Shown here: in pieces, positions 20,280-33,200 of the stretch
How positions within the stretch are numbered: the first letter of the stretch is position 1
Layout: every line of letters begins with the position of its first letter
DNA from: Balanoglossus misakiensis
Lineage: Eukaryota > Hemichordata
Direction of reading: 5' to 3'
DNA: 64,000 nt
NCBI GenBank assembly: GCA_040954595.2
Contig: CM082577.2
Location: 13,950,001-14,014,000, forward strand
Position numbers and translations under genes: made by a program
Notes under the pieces: generated by a model
The model's database searches: none
Seen by the model: only the letters and a program-made list of their open reading frames with translations
Told to the model about the DNA's origin: nothing

Positions 20280-20384
20280 GTGCTCTTTTTTTCGCGTGTG
20301 CCACCCACTGAAAATCTGTGATTGGCTGGATCTCAATTTGCCATTGTGACTATAGTTAATTTACCAAATGTGACTGTATACCTT
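20280..20384. mobile_element. Right half of small MITE split by foldback element
   Basis: It continues the MITE at 13108-13189 and ends GTGACTGTATACCTT, the inverted complement of its left end. A CACTGAAAATCTGTGATTGG segment with a CCAAT-type box lies inside. Confidence 0.6.
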
Positions 20385-22854
20385 CAAGTTCAGCTTAGAA
20401 GTGAAGAAACCACAGGATTGATGTTGCTTTTTTCATGATTTTTAGTTGTTTTATATAGTTCAAGAATTTTGTCACTTATTTGTGTCAGAATAGATAATAG
20501 AGGGGAGAAGAAAACCACATGTTTGTTGTTGTTGCTGTTTGTTTAGTTTTTTTTTATTGTCAATGAATTTTAGGATTTATTTTTATCATAATACAATGTA
20601 GATTGTAATTCAAAAGAGAGAGAGCAAGTTATTAGTTCAGTACCATATGCCTCAGCATAATTTAGTTTCAGTACACCAGAAAGTCTCCAAGTTCTACTGT
20701 ATTTCTAATAATTTACCACATTTTGGCCTCATTCAAATTTTCTGCAATCATGTTTATGTTTGTAAGTTAAAGCAACATTATCCATTCTAAGCGAATTATT
20801 TGAATGAGTGTCAATAATGTCACTTGACAAGTTTGTTAATACTGTATCAAATAATTCAGTAAGTCAGCCTGAAGATCAGTACATTTTTTTCACCCATAGC
20901 CCGTTTGCAACAAGTGAATTACACAGCGCAGAGCAGAGCAGTATTGCGTATTTTTTCATTGTCACGTCTCATGTGAGTCCACTTATCTTCAGGAGAATGC
21001 CATTTCAGCCAGACCTGTGTGTAATAGCAATATTAACATATTAACATGCACGGTCACTTACTGTAATAACTAAAATAGGCTGGAATGGCACAAGCAACTG
21101 CTGGAGAAGTTTACTTCTAGTGATAAGTTTTCACTTTCTGCAATGCCAATTTTGGTATTTGAAGTGAAATGTATTGTATGTATTGTATATTGTATCTATA
21201 TATGTGCATATGCATGCATGTCATGCCTGTATGTCCATCCACATCAGAAACTTGAAAACCAACCAGGCATATCACCTTGATATTTGGTGTGCAGATGCAG
21301 GCCCGGCTGTAGAAGGGATTTTTTTTTTCAAATTGAGTTGTCATTGCCCAAATTATGGAAATCAGGTGGAAAATTATGAAATTGGTCAAAACTCAACAAT
21401 GACTACTTAAGGAAAATTGCTTTGAAAATTGGCATACATGTAGCATATGTGAATCACATACAGTCCTGAATGTTCTGAGGTGATTTCATGATTTTTTTTG
21501 TCTATTTTCACATTATTGGATTTCTCATCAGAAGCATAGGGCAAGGTATGAATTTAGGCAGAATAGTCCATTCAATCGATTGTTGATGTAAACTTCCTTA
21601 CCGCTCACCAGTTGTTATCATTGAACAGGTGGTGAAAAGCTTTCTTACCCCTTAGTTTGTTTTCTGTGCAAGACATGTACTATCCTATCATGTACCATGA
21701 CTCTTTATTGAATAGGCAGGTCATAAATACATATTAAATTTAACATATTAAATATGACTTCTATCAAACCAATACTACAAGGGCTTGTGTCTGAAGCCCT
21801 TGTACCAGTGTTACTGTGATTAAATTTACTTTCCCTTCTTGCTAAGTGGATAACATGACACTAAAGTGCCATACAAAATGGAGTCCTGCATCACAAATGC
21901 CCAAACTGATTGTGATGTATGGTACATTGTTAGTACACATCTTCCCATAGTTGATCCAGCATGAACTCATTTTGCAAGAAACTTTGTGGTTATGACCTGA
22001 AACCATACAAAAGTGGTGATCTGGTCGGGGGTAAGAGAAGTCCTCTAATGGGGTCAGAAATGAGTAGGTACTAAGATATGGAGTCGGTAACCTATTCAGA
22101 CAAATGAAGTTTCAGTGGCCTAGCTGTCATACCAGTACATCCCCAAGTTAAAGGCCAGAGTCTTAATGGGACATCATGACGGCTACCTTCATGTCATTTC
22201 CATATCGCATGTTTCTGGTCGATAAACATCCCAGTGTTTGAACTGTTCAAGATGAACCACGCATCCAAACTAAAATTTTACGATTAGCATATACTCTCTC
22301 CAGTCAAAACTAGTTCAAATTAAAAGAAATATATAAATTTTGAGCCAACTTCAAACATACCCCTAGTCATGTCCTCTTCCCAATTTGAACATTTTGCTAG
22401 ACTTTGCTAAAGAAAAGGGACATAATATCAAAAAAAAGTTTTTTTTTAACCCAAAAATGCCACCATTTCCAGGGATCAATAATATATGCAACGCGAACAA
22501 AAGTTCAAAAACTCAGCTTCCAGAATATATATGGTGTATGGGGGTTTTAAAGTTGTCTTTGATGAGAAATAGGCCTCTGAAAAAGTCTCGACGGTTTCAT
22601 GCAATGCCACCTTAATGTCCTTGGGTGATCTAAATGTAAGGGTTCTCAACAACAAGAGACGTATGAAGAGATTGAAAGCCCCATGAGCGACACATTCTAA
22701 ACCATTAAGCTATATTGCTTGTATCAAATTGTCGACTCTCAGCGATGCATACCAAGATACTTGTGTACTTTTTTGTATGGAGGCCGATTAAACAGGTGTG
22801 GCATACATTTGATACCCTATACCCCTTGTTGAAATTGCAAAATACAGTCACAAT
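20385..22854. other. Intergenic, no gene seen
   Basis: No exon, RNA gene or recognisable mobile element. AT-rich sequence with scattered short ORFs (63-90 codons) that lack domain character and good splice context. Confidence 0.4.
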
Positions 22855-23823
22855 AGTCCTGTTTCATAAGTCAGGTCCATGACATATGTACCGACATCTG
22901 TGATTGGTCCATCTGGTAATCTTAGGTCCACTTGCGGCACGCTGATTGGAGGGACCTTATGTGTTAGGTCTTATCATTATGTATTATTCACTAGACCTTG
23001 TAGGTTAGGTCTTATTACTATGTATTATTCACTTTACAGCTCCTTGATTGGTTAATGTGTAGGTCTGGTCCTCCAGCGTTCACTGCCTCATTATGCAGGA
23101 CCTTGTAGGTTAGGTCTTATTAATATGTATTTATTCAATTTTCAGCTCCCTGATTGGTTAATGTGTAGGTCTCCAGGTTTCACTGCCTCGTTATGCAAAG
23201 TCTTTTGTACTTTCTGAATACTGTTGTCGTATTCTGTCTGGCATGCTACCTGCGCGTGGTCGAAGCTCGCGATCGATACCAGTGTATAAAGAAAGGCACT
23301 CATATAATGATTGGATTTCACCTTTTCCTTCACACTATTCATGGCATTTTATGTGAAACTGTGAACTAGATACTCGAAATAAAAATTGCCAGGAGAAATT
23401 TCGCATTTATTTCCAGTGGCGGTTTGTTGAAATGGGCTAGTGTTTTGTTACGTAATGCCTTTCAGCGCATCACTTCGTGTAACATCTGGCCATACAGACT
23501 GACACGTTAACCAATCAGGGAGCTGTATGGTGAATAAATACATATTAATAAGACCTAACCTACAAGGTCCTGAATAATGAGGCAGTGAACACTGGAGGAC
23601 CAGACCTACACATTAACCAATCAGGGAGCTGTAAAGTGAATAATGCATAGTAATAAGACCTAACCTACAAGGTCTGGTGAATAATACATAGTAATAAGAC
23701 CTAACCTACAAGGTCCCTCCAATCAGCGAGCCGCAAGTGGACCTTAGAGAAGCGGATAAACCAATCAGAACATGTAATACGTGTGCATAGGACCTGTAAT
23801 GTAGGTCATTTTGAAACAGGACT
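22855..23823. mobile_element. 969-bp inverted-repeat element with internal tandem units
   Basis: The ends are AGTCCTGTTTCA (22855) and TGAAACAGGACT (to 23823), flanked by AAT on both sides. Each arm of roughly 300 bp is made of repeated blocks containing ACCTTGTAGGTTAGGTCTTA and CTGATTGGTTAATGTGTAGG, in opposite orientation in the two arms. The centre (about 23180-23500) is unique and codes for nothing recognisable. It is a small foldback-type element, with a 3-bp target duplication like the 7-kb foldback but unrelated end sequences. Confidence 0.75.
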
Positions 23824-24029
23824 AATTGGACATCGATGAGATGTTCATGTCTGTCAGTAAGGTAATTTAAATGATGAATCCCAGTTGAAAAGTAAAATCA
23901 TAAAAAATAAACCAAAAAGTGGTAGCTCTTGGGCTTTTAAAGACTGTGTATTATAGAATCAAACATTTTGAGATCTTTTATTTGGCAAACAGACTCAGTA
24001 TTGGTGAATGCTGTGTTGATTTTAAAGCA

Positions 24030-24475
24030 TAGTGGTGGATTCACAAGAGAGGTCACCCTGTTTTGGAATTAGGTGATGGTGGTCACCTTGGGGGGGGGGG
24101 GTGTCACCCACTTTTCCATGTGGTCACCTGGGAGTCACCCTTATTTTCCATATTCGATGAGGGGGGGGGGGTTAATCACTTTTTGACGGTTACAGTATTG
24201 CAGAATGCGGTGTTGCTTCTATCGCATAGTGCATGTATCATCACAATCAATGTTAGGAACTGGTCAGTCTGTTCGGCCTGGGGTGGTGGATTCGTAGGAG
24301 AGGTCACCTTGTTTTGGAATTGGGTGATGGCGGTCACTGAGGGGTCACCCTTATGTTCCATGTTCAATGAGGGGGGGGGGGGGTCAGTCACTTTTTGACC
24401 GTTACAATTTACAGTATTACATAATGCCGTGTTGCTTCTACCGCATACCGATAGTGTGTGTATCATGACGATAAT
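24030..24475. repeat. Imperfect tandem duplication with G-runs
   Basis: Two copies, about 24030-24250 and 24287-24475, share GTGGTGGATTC, GAGAGGTCACC, TTTTGGAATT, a run of 10-13 G, TCACTTTTTGAC, GTTACA and GTGTTGCTTCTA. The copies differ by substitutions and G-run lengths. Confidence 0.75.
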
Positions 24476-24606
24476 CTTTACAGCGCCGGCCCTGATAGGG
24501 ATTTGCGGCCCGAGGTCGTACGGCGGAAGCGCCTATCGGAGATGAACTCTGTTGATAAAACTCTGACCATGAGTCATTTTGCGGATCACAGCTCGGATAC
24601 TTTGAG

Positions 24607-24660
24607 CCAATCAGAGCAGAGTATTTTAGCCCAATCAGAGGCCCAGTAATCATCCAATGG
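24607..24660 (+). promoter_or_regulatory. Cluster of three CCAAT boxes
   Basis: CCAATCAG at 24607-24614 and 24631-24638, and CCAATGG at 24654-24660. CCAAT is the binding site of NF-Y in animals. No transcript start or gene next to it is recognised, so a promoter role is only possible. Confidence 0.25.
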
Positions 24661-25094
24661 CGTATCTTTTATTCCTGCCAAAACAAAATTTGTTAAGTTG
24701 TACAGCTGCGTCTCGCTCCTGTAATTTCCCCTGCCATCCCTTCAGAACCTTGCTCATAATTCACCCCAGACGTATAGTACGTCACAGCGCCCGACCGCCT
24801 TACGACCGAGGTTTGTAGTGCAACATCGAGCTGTAGCCATAAACAAATGATGAACTATCGCTGATTATTTATGAAATCTCCTAACTATAGTCGTCATGTT
24901 CGCTCTCGAAATCATGCCACCAGTCGGGAAAAATGACGTACTTCACGTAAAGTTTATAAAAGAATAAACCAATTTCCACTGCAATGTATCCCAAAACCAT
25001 TAATGTGACAGGATTTTAAAAATAACGATAATTTCGGCATACAAAAAACATGTCACAATTCCCTACATTTGATTTTAATCAGATTGGGTGAGCT

Positions 25095-25222
25095 CTGACT
25101 TGCCGTTTTATCAGATAAAATTGATAATATCGTTTAACTTATAATTTAGAGTCTAATATTAGACTGGGGAGGTCTTGCCGTTTTATCGAATAACATCATA
25201 TAAAATCGATAATATCGTCTAA
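25095..25222. repeat. Short local duplication
   Basis: A segment with CTTGCCGTTTTATC, ATAAAAT, GATAATATCGT and TAATTTAGAGTCTAAT-like sequence occurs twice, near 25098-25160 and 25170-25222. Confidence 0.5.
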
Positions 25223-25691
25223 ATTCTAATACTACACCACAGCCCTACACAAGGATGGCGTCCAACTCTCTGTCAGCCAATTAGCGCTTGTATGCAAACT
25301 GTCCTGGGGGTGTAAACAAAGAGAAAGACAAAGCTGACATCATGTTACTGTTCTTGTGATGAAAGTTGGTCATTCGACATTCTACGTGTACATGTATATG
25401 GGGAGGGGGAGAGCGGGTTGGAAAAGAAATGGCCGAAAATGTTTAATAGAAACAAACGTGATGAATTAAGTAACTAATTAAACGTAAAATTTCATAGTAA
25501 TATATATATAGTCACTAATTACCAGGCAATGAGACTATAAAACATTGTTCTGCGAATATGAAATAAATATTCCATCATGGTTGGGTGCGAGATATGCAGT
25601 GCACCCCTTCGTGGAGTATCAAATGGTTCAATTGTTGTAACAATATATAGTGGCGTCAGAGCTTTAGCCACGCCCACATTTTATTGATTTT

Positions 25692-25760
25692 GCTCGGTAG
25701 GGCCCTACCGAGCGGTGGGGGTTTAAAAGCAGGCGCGGTATATAACGCATGCTGACAGGA
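25692..25760 (+). promoter_or_regulatory. Perfect 22-bp palindrome followed by TATA-like box
   Basis: 25692-25713 is a perfect palindrome with half-site GCTCGGTAGGG. It is followed by GGTGGGGG, TTTAAAAG (about 25722) and GGTATATAAC (about 25738), which resemble GC- and TATA-type core promoter elements. Downstream there is a 13-codon frame starting at 25819 and a hairpin at about 25903-25947, but no recognised gene. Confidence 0.3.
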
Positions 25761-25902
25761 GAAGGGGAGAGGGCAGAGAATCACTATAGTAAACTTAGTG
25801 AACATCATATCTGTACAATGGATCGAGCCATTTTTTCATTATTTTCATTTATTCACTGAGAACTCCTGCATGGATCTTAAATAGATCACAGATAAAGTCT
25901 GT

Positions 25903-25948
25903 GAATAAATACAGTAGGCATGCTTTAGAATCCTACTGGCATTTATTG
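25903..25948. other. Imperfect stem-loop
   Basis: AATAAATACAGTAGG pairs with CCTACTGGCATTTATT across a loop of about 13 bases, with one or two bulges. It lies 150 bp downstream of the TATA-like box. A small RNA or 3'-processing signal is conceivable but not supported by any family match. Confidence 0.3.
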
Positions 25949-26521
25949 AAATGATCAATGTACACTTGCAAAGAACGGACGGACTTGCGAAGAGCTCGTT
26001 TAAAACGTCGTTGTCTTACTTAGAGATAACAAATAATAACATCACTTTGACATCTCGGTCTGTAGACAAAAATTCAGTAACGTAGAAACATCCATTTAAT
26101 ATATCTATATTACAATGATGAAATAATTAATGGTCTATTTACAATAATCTCACTGTACAAGGAGACGGAAAGTTTCATTCGTCAAATTCCAAATTCTTCG
26201 AAGACTGTAGTCAAACTCTCGGCATGCCTATTATCTCATCAATATATACCGGTAGCACAATTTCTGAATTAGTCTTAGAGTTTGACTTCAGAATTTATAT
26301 TCAAAGAAACGACGAAACCAATTGATATAGTGGTCTTGTAAAATTGGGACGCTTGACTCTTATAACTTGAGCTCCAGTCGTTATATTTTGGTTCTGGTCT
26401 TAGAGCAGCCATATCTAACATGTACCCACCAGCGTTCCATCCAGAATGGCATCAGCAGGGGGATATGTCCCCAGCTTTCCCAGAATATTTGGGAGGGGAT
26501 TCAACTCTGACAATGGGGATG

Positions 26522-27393
26522 TAGTCTGGTACCCTGCCCCAATCCCACCGCTGGCTGCGCTACGATAAAGGGAAAGGGGTCAGGTACGGCCCGATTTCAC
26601 ACCCTGAAACCTGGGAAGACCACGTGATCATAAACAAGATGGATGCCTCCAATGTCCGTACGCCAGCCAAGATTCATCCACGCAGTTTATTTTGTTTCGT
26701 TTGTTGTAAAGTTGGAAATCGAATGATAAACATTCATGGAGGTAAAGGAGAGAACGGGAAATGAGTATCTTACAGGCACGTAAGCTGCAACTGGATAAAA
26801 AATTAAAGTTTTAAGTAATCTCATATATGCTTTTAATTATGTCTATTAAATGATATTTCATGATAATATATCAAGCTCAACACTTATTTATGACAAAATG
26901 GCCAAAAATTAAAGAAACACGAAAATTCCATCAATTTAAAAAAAAGTGCAATATTGCAATGAAAAATTAAAATCTGATGTCTCAGTGGTGTACATTTATT
27001 TCCATGAGCTCAAGTGGATGAGATCATGTTTTGTTTATGAAGTTTCATAACCTGAAATGCATCATTTTCATTGTTTCTTGCATTTTCCCACGGTGGCGGC
27101 CATAATCGCTTGCGGCAAAGCTTTATTATTTATCTGGTTAAAACTTGCATATGCACTCATATTTAGGGTTTATAATGCTTGTGTATAGTTCACTGCCTTC
27201 ATCTGCATGGACTAATAGTAGTGAAGTTTGAAACAGAAATTATGAAAATTATCCCAAAAGTTACAGCTTACGTGCCTCTAACAACTTAATGTTCGTATGT
27301 ATCTACCAACGAGAGCCATGTTTACAATAGGCCTGACCCTTTCCCTTTAGCGTAGCGCAGACAGCGGTGGGATTGGGGCAGGGAACCAGACTA
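26522..27393. mobile_element. 872-bp element with ~66-bp terminal inverted repeats
   Basis: The left end TAGTCTGGTACCCTGCCCCA and the right end TGGGGCAGGGAACCAGACTA are inverted complements with one change. The pairing continues through CAATCCCACCG...GCGGTGGGATTG and GGGAAAGGGGTCAGG...CCTGACCCTTTCCC. A second inverted pair lies inside (AGGCACGTAAGCTG near 26775 and CAGCTTACGTGCCT near 27267). It has no coding capacity, and I see no clean target duplication. Confidence 0.7.
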
Positions 27394-29935
27394 GGGGGGA
27401 TGTAATTTCTCTAGCATGTGAGTGACGTCATTTTAAGGGGCACTGATCTGCTAGGCAGTCTGATTTCAGGGTACCTAATTTACATGCATTTGCATACAAT
27501 CATTTCAAATGAACAGCGCCCCGTGCTTAAGTATGCGTCCGTTAGGATTTTTTCCCGAGGTACCGATAATCTCACTTTTCCAGCTTAATACTGCGTTAGA
27601 AGAATTGTAGGGAGTGCCAATATGTCAACAGGGGTACCCCCCCCCCTCTTCCCGGTCCCAGTCTAGATGAAACAATCAACCTACTACTTCAGTATTGGAG
27701 ATTTACTTTCCGCCGTGGCGTAGTGACAATCCATTATCCTGTACATGGTGATTGTCATAAAACTATACAGTTCAAAAGAACATTTATTGACTTTACATTA
27801 TTTAAATGTTAAGAAATTCTAGTCTCGCCACTTCGCTTGTGCGCCACTGGCGGTATGACAAGGCGAGGCGCGAAGCTCCTCCAGCCTCAGATCACTCGCC
27901 GCTCACGTCCTAACTTTGCACTGGCGAAGGGACGAGGTCTGGAATCGAGACTTAAGAAAGTTCAAGTAGTCTTGACAGAAAGTGAACATCATAGACAATG
28001 TGTGATTCTAGTCGCAGGATGCAAAATGGAGCAATGACCACTTTAAATACATATACCGGTAGGTACAATTCCCAATACAATAATTATTAACTTTGACTGG
28101 GTTTCCCACTACAATATAAAACACAAACATGTTCTTGGTCACTTCACACAAAAATTATTTTCATTATTAATTTACAGAGCATTGGATTGTTTGTATACGA
28201 TATTAAACAACTGAGACATCCGATGTGTATCTGATGCGAGGAGAGAGACAACGAGAGGTTGCTATCACCACAGTGTGGAATGTCAATAACATGAAATGTA
28301 TTCGCAACTAGAAACTAGATGAATATATTTTGAGTGTGCACGGACAATCTGTTTGTTCTTCATCCTATTGGGACGTCTCGCCAAATTCACTGCAGTAATT
28401 TGAACTGTGAAAGGCTCTCTCGTCCTCTTTCAACTCAAACAACAATATCGCATTCTGGTTTACCCGGAAGTGCAAAAGACGCGCCGAATAAAATGAAAAT
28501 ATGACTGGGGACATGGCTGTACATGAATCCTGCATTGACTTAAACAGAGAGGAATTCCTGGCTCTAAGTGTCGACTGTAAGATGATATGTAGATACATAG
28601 CTATTCGCACACGGCAGACGTTTATAATGGAGTAGGCCCGCTACCTATGTTTGAAAACACGTGTGTTGAAAAGTATTCATTCCATAATTCTTTATCACGG
28701 GAGTTATTAAAGTATACATCGACCACAACTGCATGATGCATTTATTGGTCACATGTCTACATCAAAGCATACTTAATCATTTCCCACTAAACATCTCAAA
28801 CTGACACAGCTGTAAAATAGCAACCATAAATGCTCCATGTGAGGTAACCTGACGCGCAGACACTTGTATTGCACAATGACGTAAGTTTTTTTTAACTGAG
28901 ATGACGTCATCACATTATTTTCAAAGCAGTCTCAATATTATGCTGTTCTGATTCATTAACACGAATACAAAATACAAAATATTTTACACACACGTTTTAT
29001 CACTTAATTTTAAAATGTCGATTGTACATTTAAATTTATGTAATAATATTTAAAGGGCTTAAATTTATGTAGGCCTAAACTACAGGATTATGCAATAGTC
29101 TGACTTACTATACATAATCCGTCAAGCAAAATTATTTTTTTCCAAAAGATATTGTGAATAACCGACATACATTTTTCTTTTAAACTATCACTTAGCAATG
29201 ACGTATTACTGCCTTGATATGTTGACAGAAATCGATTAAATTCTGCGTTTTTACCTGAAGCTCTCTATACACGTTGCAACTACTTTTGTTGATAAGTCGA
29301 ATTTTGGTTGTGATATGAGTACACTAATGTCGTTTTTATATTCTGCAAAGGCGATACATGGCATTTTAGGTTTTGCTGTACAATTTATTAGTATGTTATT
29401 TTAATTGTTCAGTCATGTCTGTAACAACACAGTATTTACTTGAACTATCTACATGGTTCCGACTTTAATGTCTAAAATAAAGTCCAGTGATTCAAAAAGT
29501 ATGACATTGTTTGGTGAGACGTGGTGGAATATATATATAGGATTGATCCAACAAGACACTAGTCGACATGGAAACGATTTGACATGATTTGTGAACACGA
29601 CTGAACGTATAAGGTTCCTGCATCACCGGTGTACATGGAATGTTGATCATCTCTTGTCATGTGTGCACAAAACGTCAGGCCACCATTATCGAAACATTAC
29701 TGAATGCAACAATCGTCAGTTGACTACAAAAAAATTATGATACATATTTTGCATTTTGGAAATAATCCGACTTTGTTACAGCGATAGTTAATGTAAATGT
29801 ACAACTCTTTAATTAAATTAAAAAGATATTGCTGTTTGTGGTGAAATATTATATCTTGTGACTAATGATTTTTTTTATTTACAAAGACAGTCCGAATGAC
29901 CAAACACAAAGATTTTTAAATGATTAGGATAATCT
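27394..29935. other. Region 3' of the polycystin gene, no gene seen
   Basis: No exon recognised. Near 27822-27955 a G/C-rich patch is bounded by AGTCTCG and CGAGACT and may be a tiny MITE. The remainder is AT-rich and probably includes the 3' UTR of the polycystin gene at its right edge. Confidence 0.35.
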
Positions 29936-29941
29936 TTTATT
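29936..29941 (-). terminator. Candidate polyadenylation signal of polycystin gene
   Basis: AATAAA on the minus strand, 66 bp downstream of the stop codon at 30007. Another AATAAA lies near 29873-29878. Which of these is used cannot be told from sequence. Confidence 0.35.
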
Positions 29942-30006
29942 CGTTTTTTTTTATCCGGTAGATCATACGATACTCTAACCTTGAATTAGTCTGCGTTTTT
30001 TCTCTC

Positions 30007-30236
30007 TCATGATGTTGTCAAGGCAGTCTTTGTCTTCTTTGTAGATTTGCTGTTTTTCAACGAGATCGCCATGGTCCACTCCTTGCCCTCATGTTGTTGT
30101 GTGACGTCAATATCACCGTAATGACGTAGTACAAAACCAACCAATCGATCCACGCTGCGAAGAAATGCCTCTTCACAGAAATCATTGCTGCTCGTAGAGG
30201 TGTCCACTTTCGGAGACTCTGGGCCTTGGATTTTAA
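30007..30236 (-). CDS. Polycystin exon 22 (C-terminal tail, stop)
   Basis: The acceptor CTTCCACCAG is followed in phase 1 by about 76 residues of cytosolic tail (FLRSVDRLVGFVLRHYGDID) and a lysine/serine-rich end, then TGA at 30007. No EF-hand is seen; a coiled coil is not obvious. Confidence 0.85.
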
Positions 30237-33200
30237 CTGGTGGAAGGGAGAAAGAAAGATTTTATCGTCACCTGTTTGCATGGAATGTCGTCTTGGTTTT
30301 GCTTTAGTCGACGTCTCGCTCTTTCTCTCGCCAACGCGATACCTACTCCCTGCCTCCCGCCCCCTCCCTCTCCTCTTTCTCCCTCCCCTCCTCTCCCTCC
30401 CCTCCTCTCCCTCCCTCTCCCCTATCTCCAGTGCTTCGTACCATTGCGAACAACTTGTTCGAGACCAATTTGAGATTTCCACGAAACTGACATTGAAACA
30501 CCGTCGATGTATTGCAACCCGCATACAACAGAATGGGAAATGGGAAAAATGCCTGCTCACCTTTAGGTATTTTGTGGCGTGTGACTGCTGACCCACTGTT
30601 CCTGGTCATGCCCACAAATGTGAGGAAGCGTCTCCAGATGAACTCCACTATCTCATACTCGTTGGACTGTCGACTGATGTCATTCTTCACCGCGTGGATA
30701 CTCTGATTGAGGATGGTGAGGAACATGTTCATCAGAATCCAGTAGAGACACAGTATGAAGAAGAAAAAGAAGATCTTACTGAATACCCGATTGATCTCGT
30801 TGAGGGCGTGGTAGTCGAATCTGCCGAGCATCATGGATATCTGAGTTGCCATGGTGATGCTCAACGTGGCGTAGTCCATCAGGGCCCTGCCGAAGACCAA
30901 GTAGAAGACTTGGCAATACGCCACGAAGACGATGATCCAGATGACGCTGAAGTACAGCAGATCTCGGAAGCAGTTTTTTAGTGTCATTCCCAACATGGAC
31001 ATTCGCTTGTTGAATCGCAGCAACTTCAGGAATTTGAGAACGGCGATGAAGAGGGTCATGGCAAGGAACCAAGTGAAGATATTGTCCCAGTATGCAAGGT
31101 GTTGAAAGTTGACGAATTTAGCTGACGAGAAAAGAAACGGAGGGATGTAATTTTCTTCAAAAAGTTTACGGGCTGTGCGACACTGAAGCGCGCTGCAAGA
31201 TTGTCGAGGTTTGCATCAAAAGTGAAAATCACTTGATGTACGGATAGGTGTGATAGAAACGCTAAACGTCCCAAAGAATTATATTGAGAATTAAGATTTA
31301 CTTCTACTGTTTTATCACATAACTGAGCGAATTTAAATCAAATTCAGTGGTCGAATAAAATGGTCACCGGGCTCAATTTTCAGAGAGACTTCGTTAAAGT
31401 TTTCACTCATAGAAAATAAACCATTGGAGAAAAAATGGCGACCCTTCATTTGTTTATATGGATTTAAGATCTTAAAAAAGAGAATCCTAAAATCCACACC
31501 TAAAAGAAATTAAGTACCCTTTTTACAGATCGCATATCTTTCACTAAAGTAACTGCCTAATATACTCACTGTGATCCGTGTGAACATGGGTTAACGCCAG
31601 GGTTGTAAATATTTGCCTGAGGGCGTACATGGCAATGACGACGATGGCAAACACGATCAAGACCATTTCAAGACAGTTCCAGAAACTCTTGAAGTACCGC
31701 TTCTTCTCTTTACGAATTTTCATCAGTTCATGGATCATAAAGTACACCACGAAGACCACGTAGACAAGCTGTGCCAAGATGACAAATATGGCTGCCAGGC
31801 CAACGTAGTTGTACAGTCGAAAGGTGGAAATGTTGGGCGAAAGCAGACCGCCGCCAACGGTCGGTAGCTCGATCAGAAAGGTCACCAGACTGAACAGGTT
31901 AACATTAGCGTTGTAGACCGTCAGTTCGACGAATATTGCCCTGGTGTATTTGTCGTACCAAGAGTTATTCCTCAAGTAGTCGATCAGTTCAAAGGATTTC
32001 TCCATGGTGCTTCCCAAGGTAGCCACGTAGCCTCCTCCGCCGTAGAGAGTTTGGTAACCCAGCACTGGCAATCCGTTCAACTCGCTGGCTGTGTGATAGA
32101 TCCACGGAGAGTCTTCACCAGTCGGGATCGATGTGGAATTTTGTCCAGTGAGATTGAGGGGTATCCAGCCAACATCAAAATGCCCAATCTCTTCGTTACC
32201 GTATATCTCGTAGTCAACGGAGCAGCGCGGAACGACGGCGCCCATGGGATCTACAATATCACATTTTTCTGGAAAAATTAAAAAAAAACATCACAGGCAA
32301 CCGCCACAGTTACACCTTCAGTTTTTAAGTGACGTTATTCAATACAACTAAGAAGGAACAGGAAAATAACGCGGCCAAATGACGTTGGGATAAGTTTTAG
32401 TGGGTATATCATTTTTGATGGAAACACGTTCAGAATATTATACAGAAAATAATTTTTTAAATCCTACTCTGAGATAAACATGGAATTTGTGTTTTTTTAA
32501 AAACATTACCTGGTGAAACACGGAGTTGTCGAAATCTGGCCGGACCTACTCTGTAAGACTCTCTGTTTTTGATAAATCGTTTGTGTCTCCAGTGCATTTT
32601 CTGTCCATTGTAGTATTCCTCCGAGTAGAGGCCGGGAATCATCGCTTCTTCCATCCAATCCCAGAAGACATTTGGGGAGGTCTAAAGAATGAAGAGGTTC
32701 AAATTTGGTCAAGTTGACTTTCAAACGAGAGTGGCATCTTGTAGTTTAAGCATGACAGTGTAACAAGATGTGATTTATGTTTTGTGTTTGAAATCTGACC
32801 CGTTCATAAATTCCCTGTCAGTGAAATTAGGGAAATCTTTGGATAATGAATACGCATTGGATGAATGGCAAGTGTATTTGTCCGCTATAGGCATGTGCCA
32901 ACCGGAGGACGTTTCACAGGTCAAATTAATTTACATCATGCATGCGGCATCTGTTCTTTGACATCAACCGCGAAGTTGCGGATAGATTATTTCCTGCTCA
33001 ATACACCAGGCCCTGTTTGCCAAACTCCCATTTGACAATTCTTCACTGAAGTCACAGTTCACTGGAAGACTTAACTTCCCGCCATTTTGTGACGCGGTGT
33101 CTTTTGACCTCTTGGTCCGCTGATACTGTGGTGTATATCATTGACATGATTTTCTATACACGTAAAGCGCGTGAACAAATAGGTTTGCTTATAAAAAACA

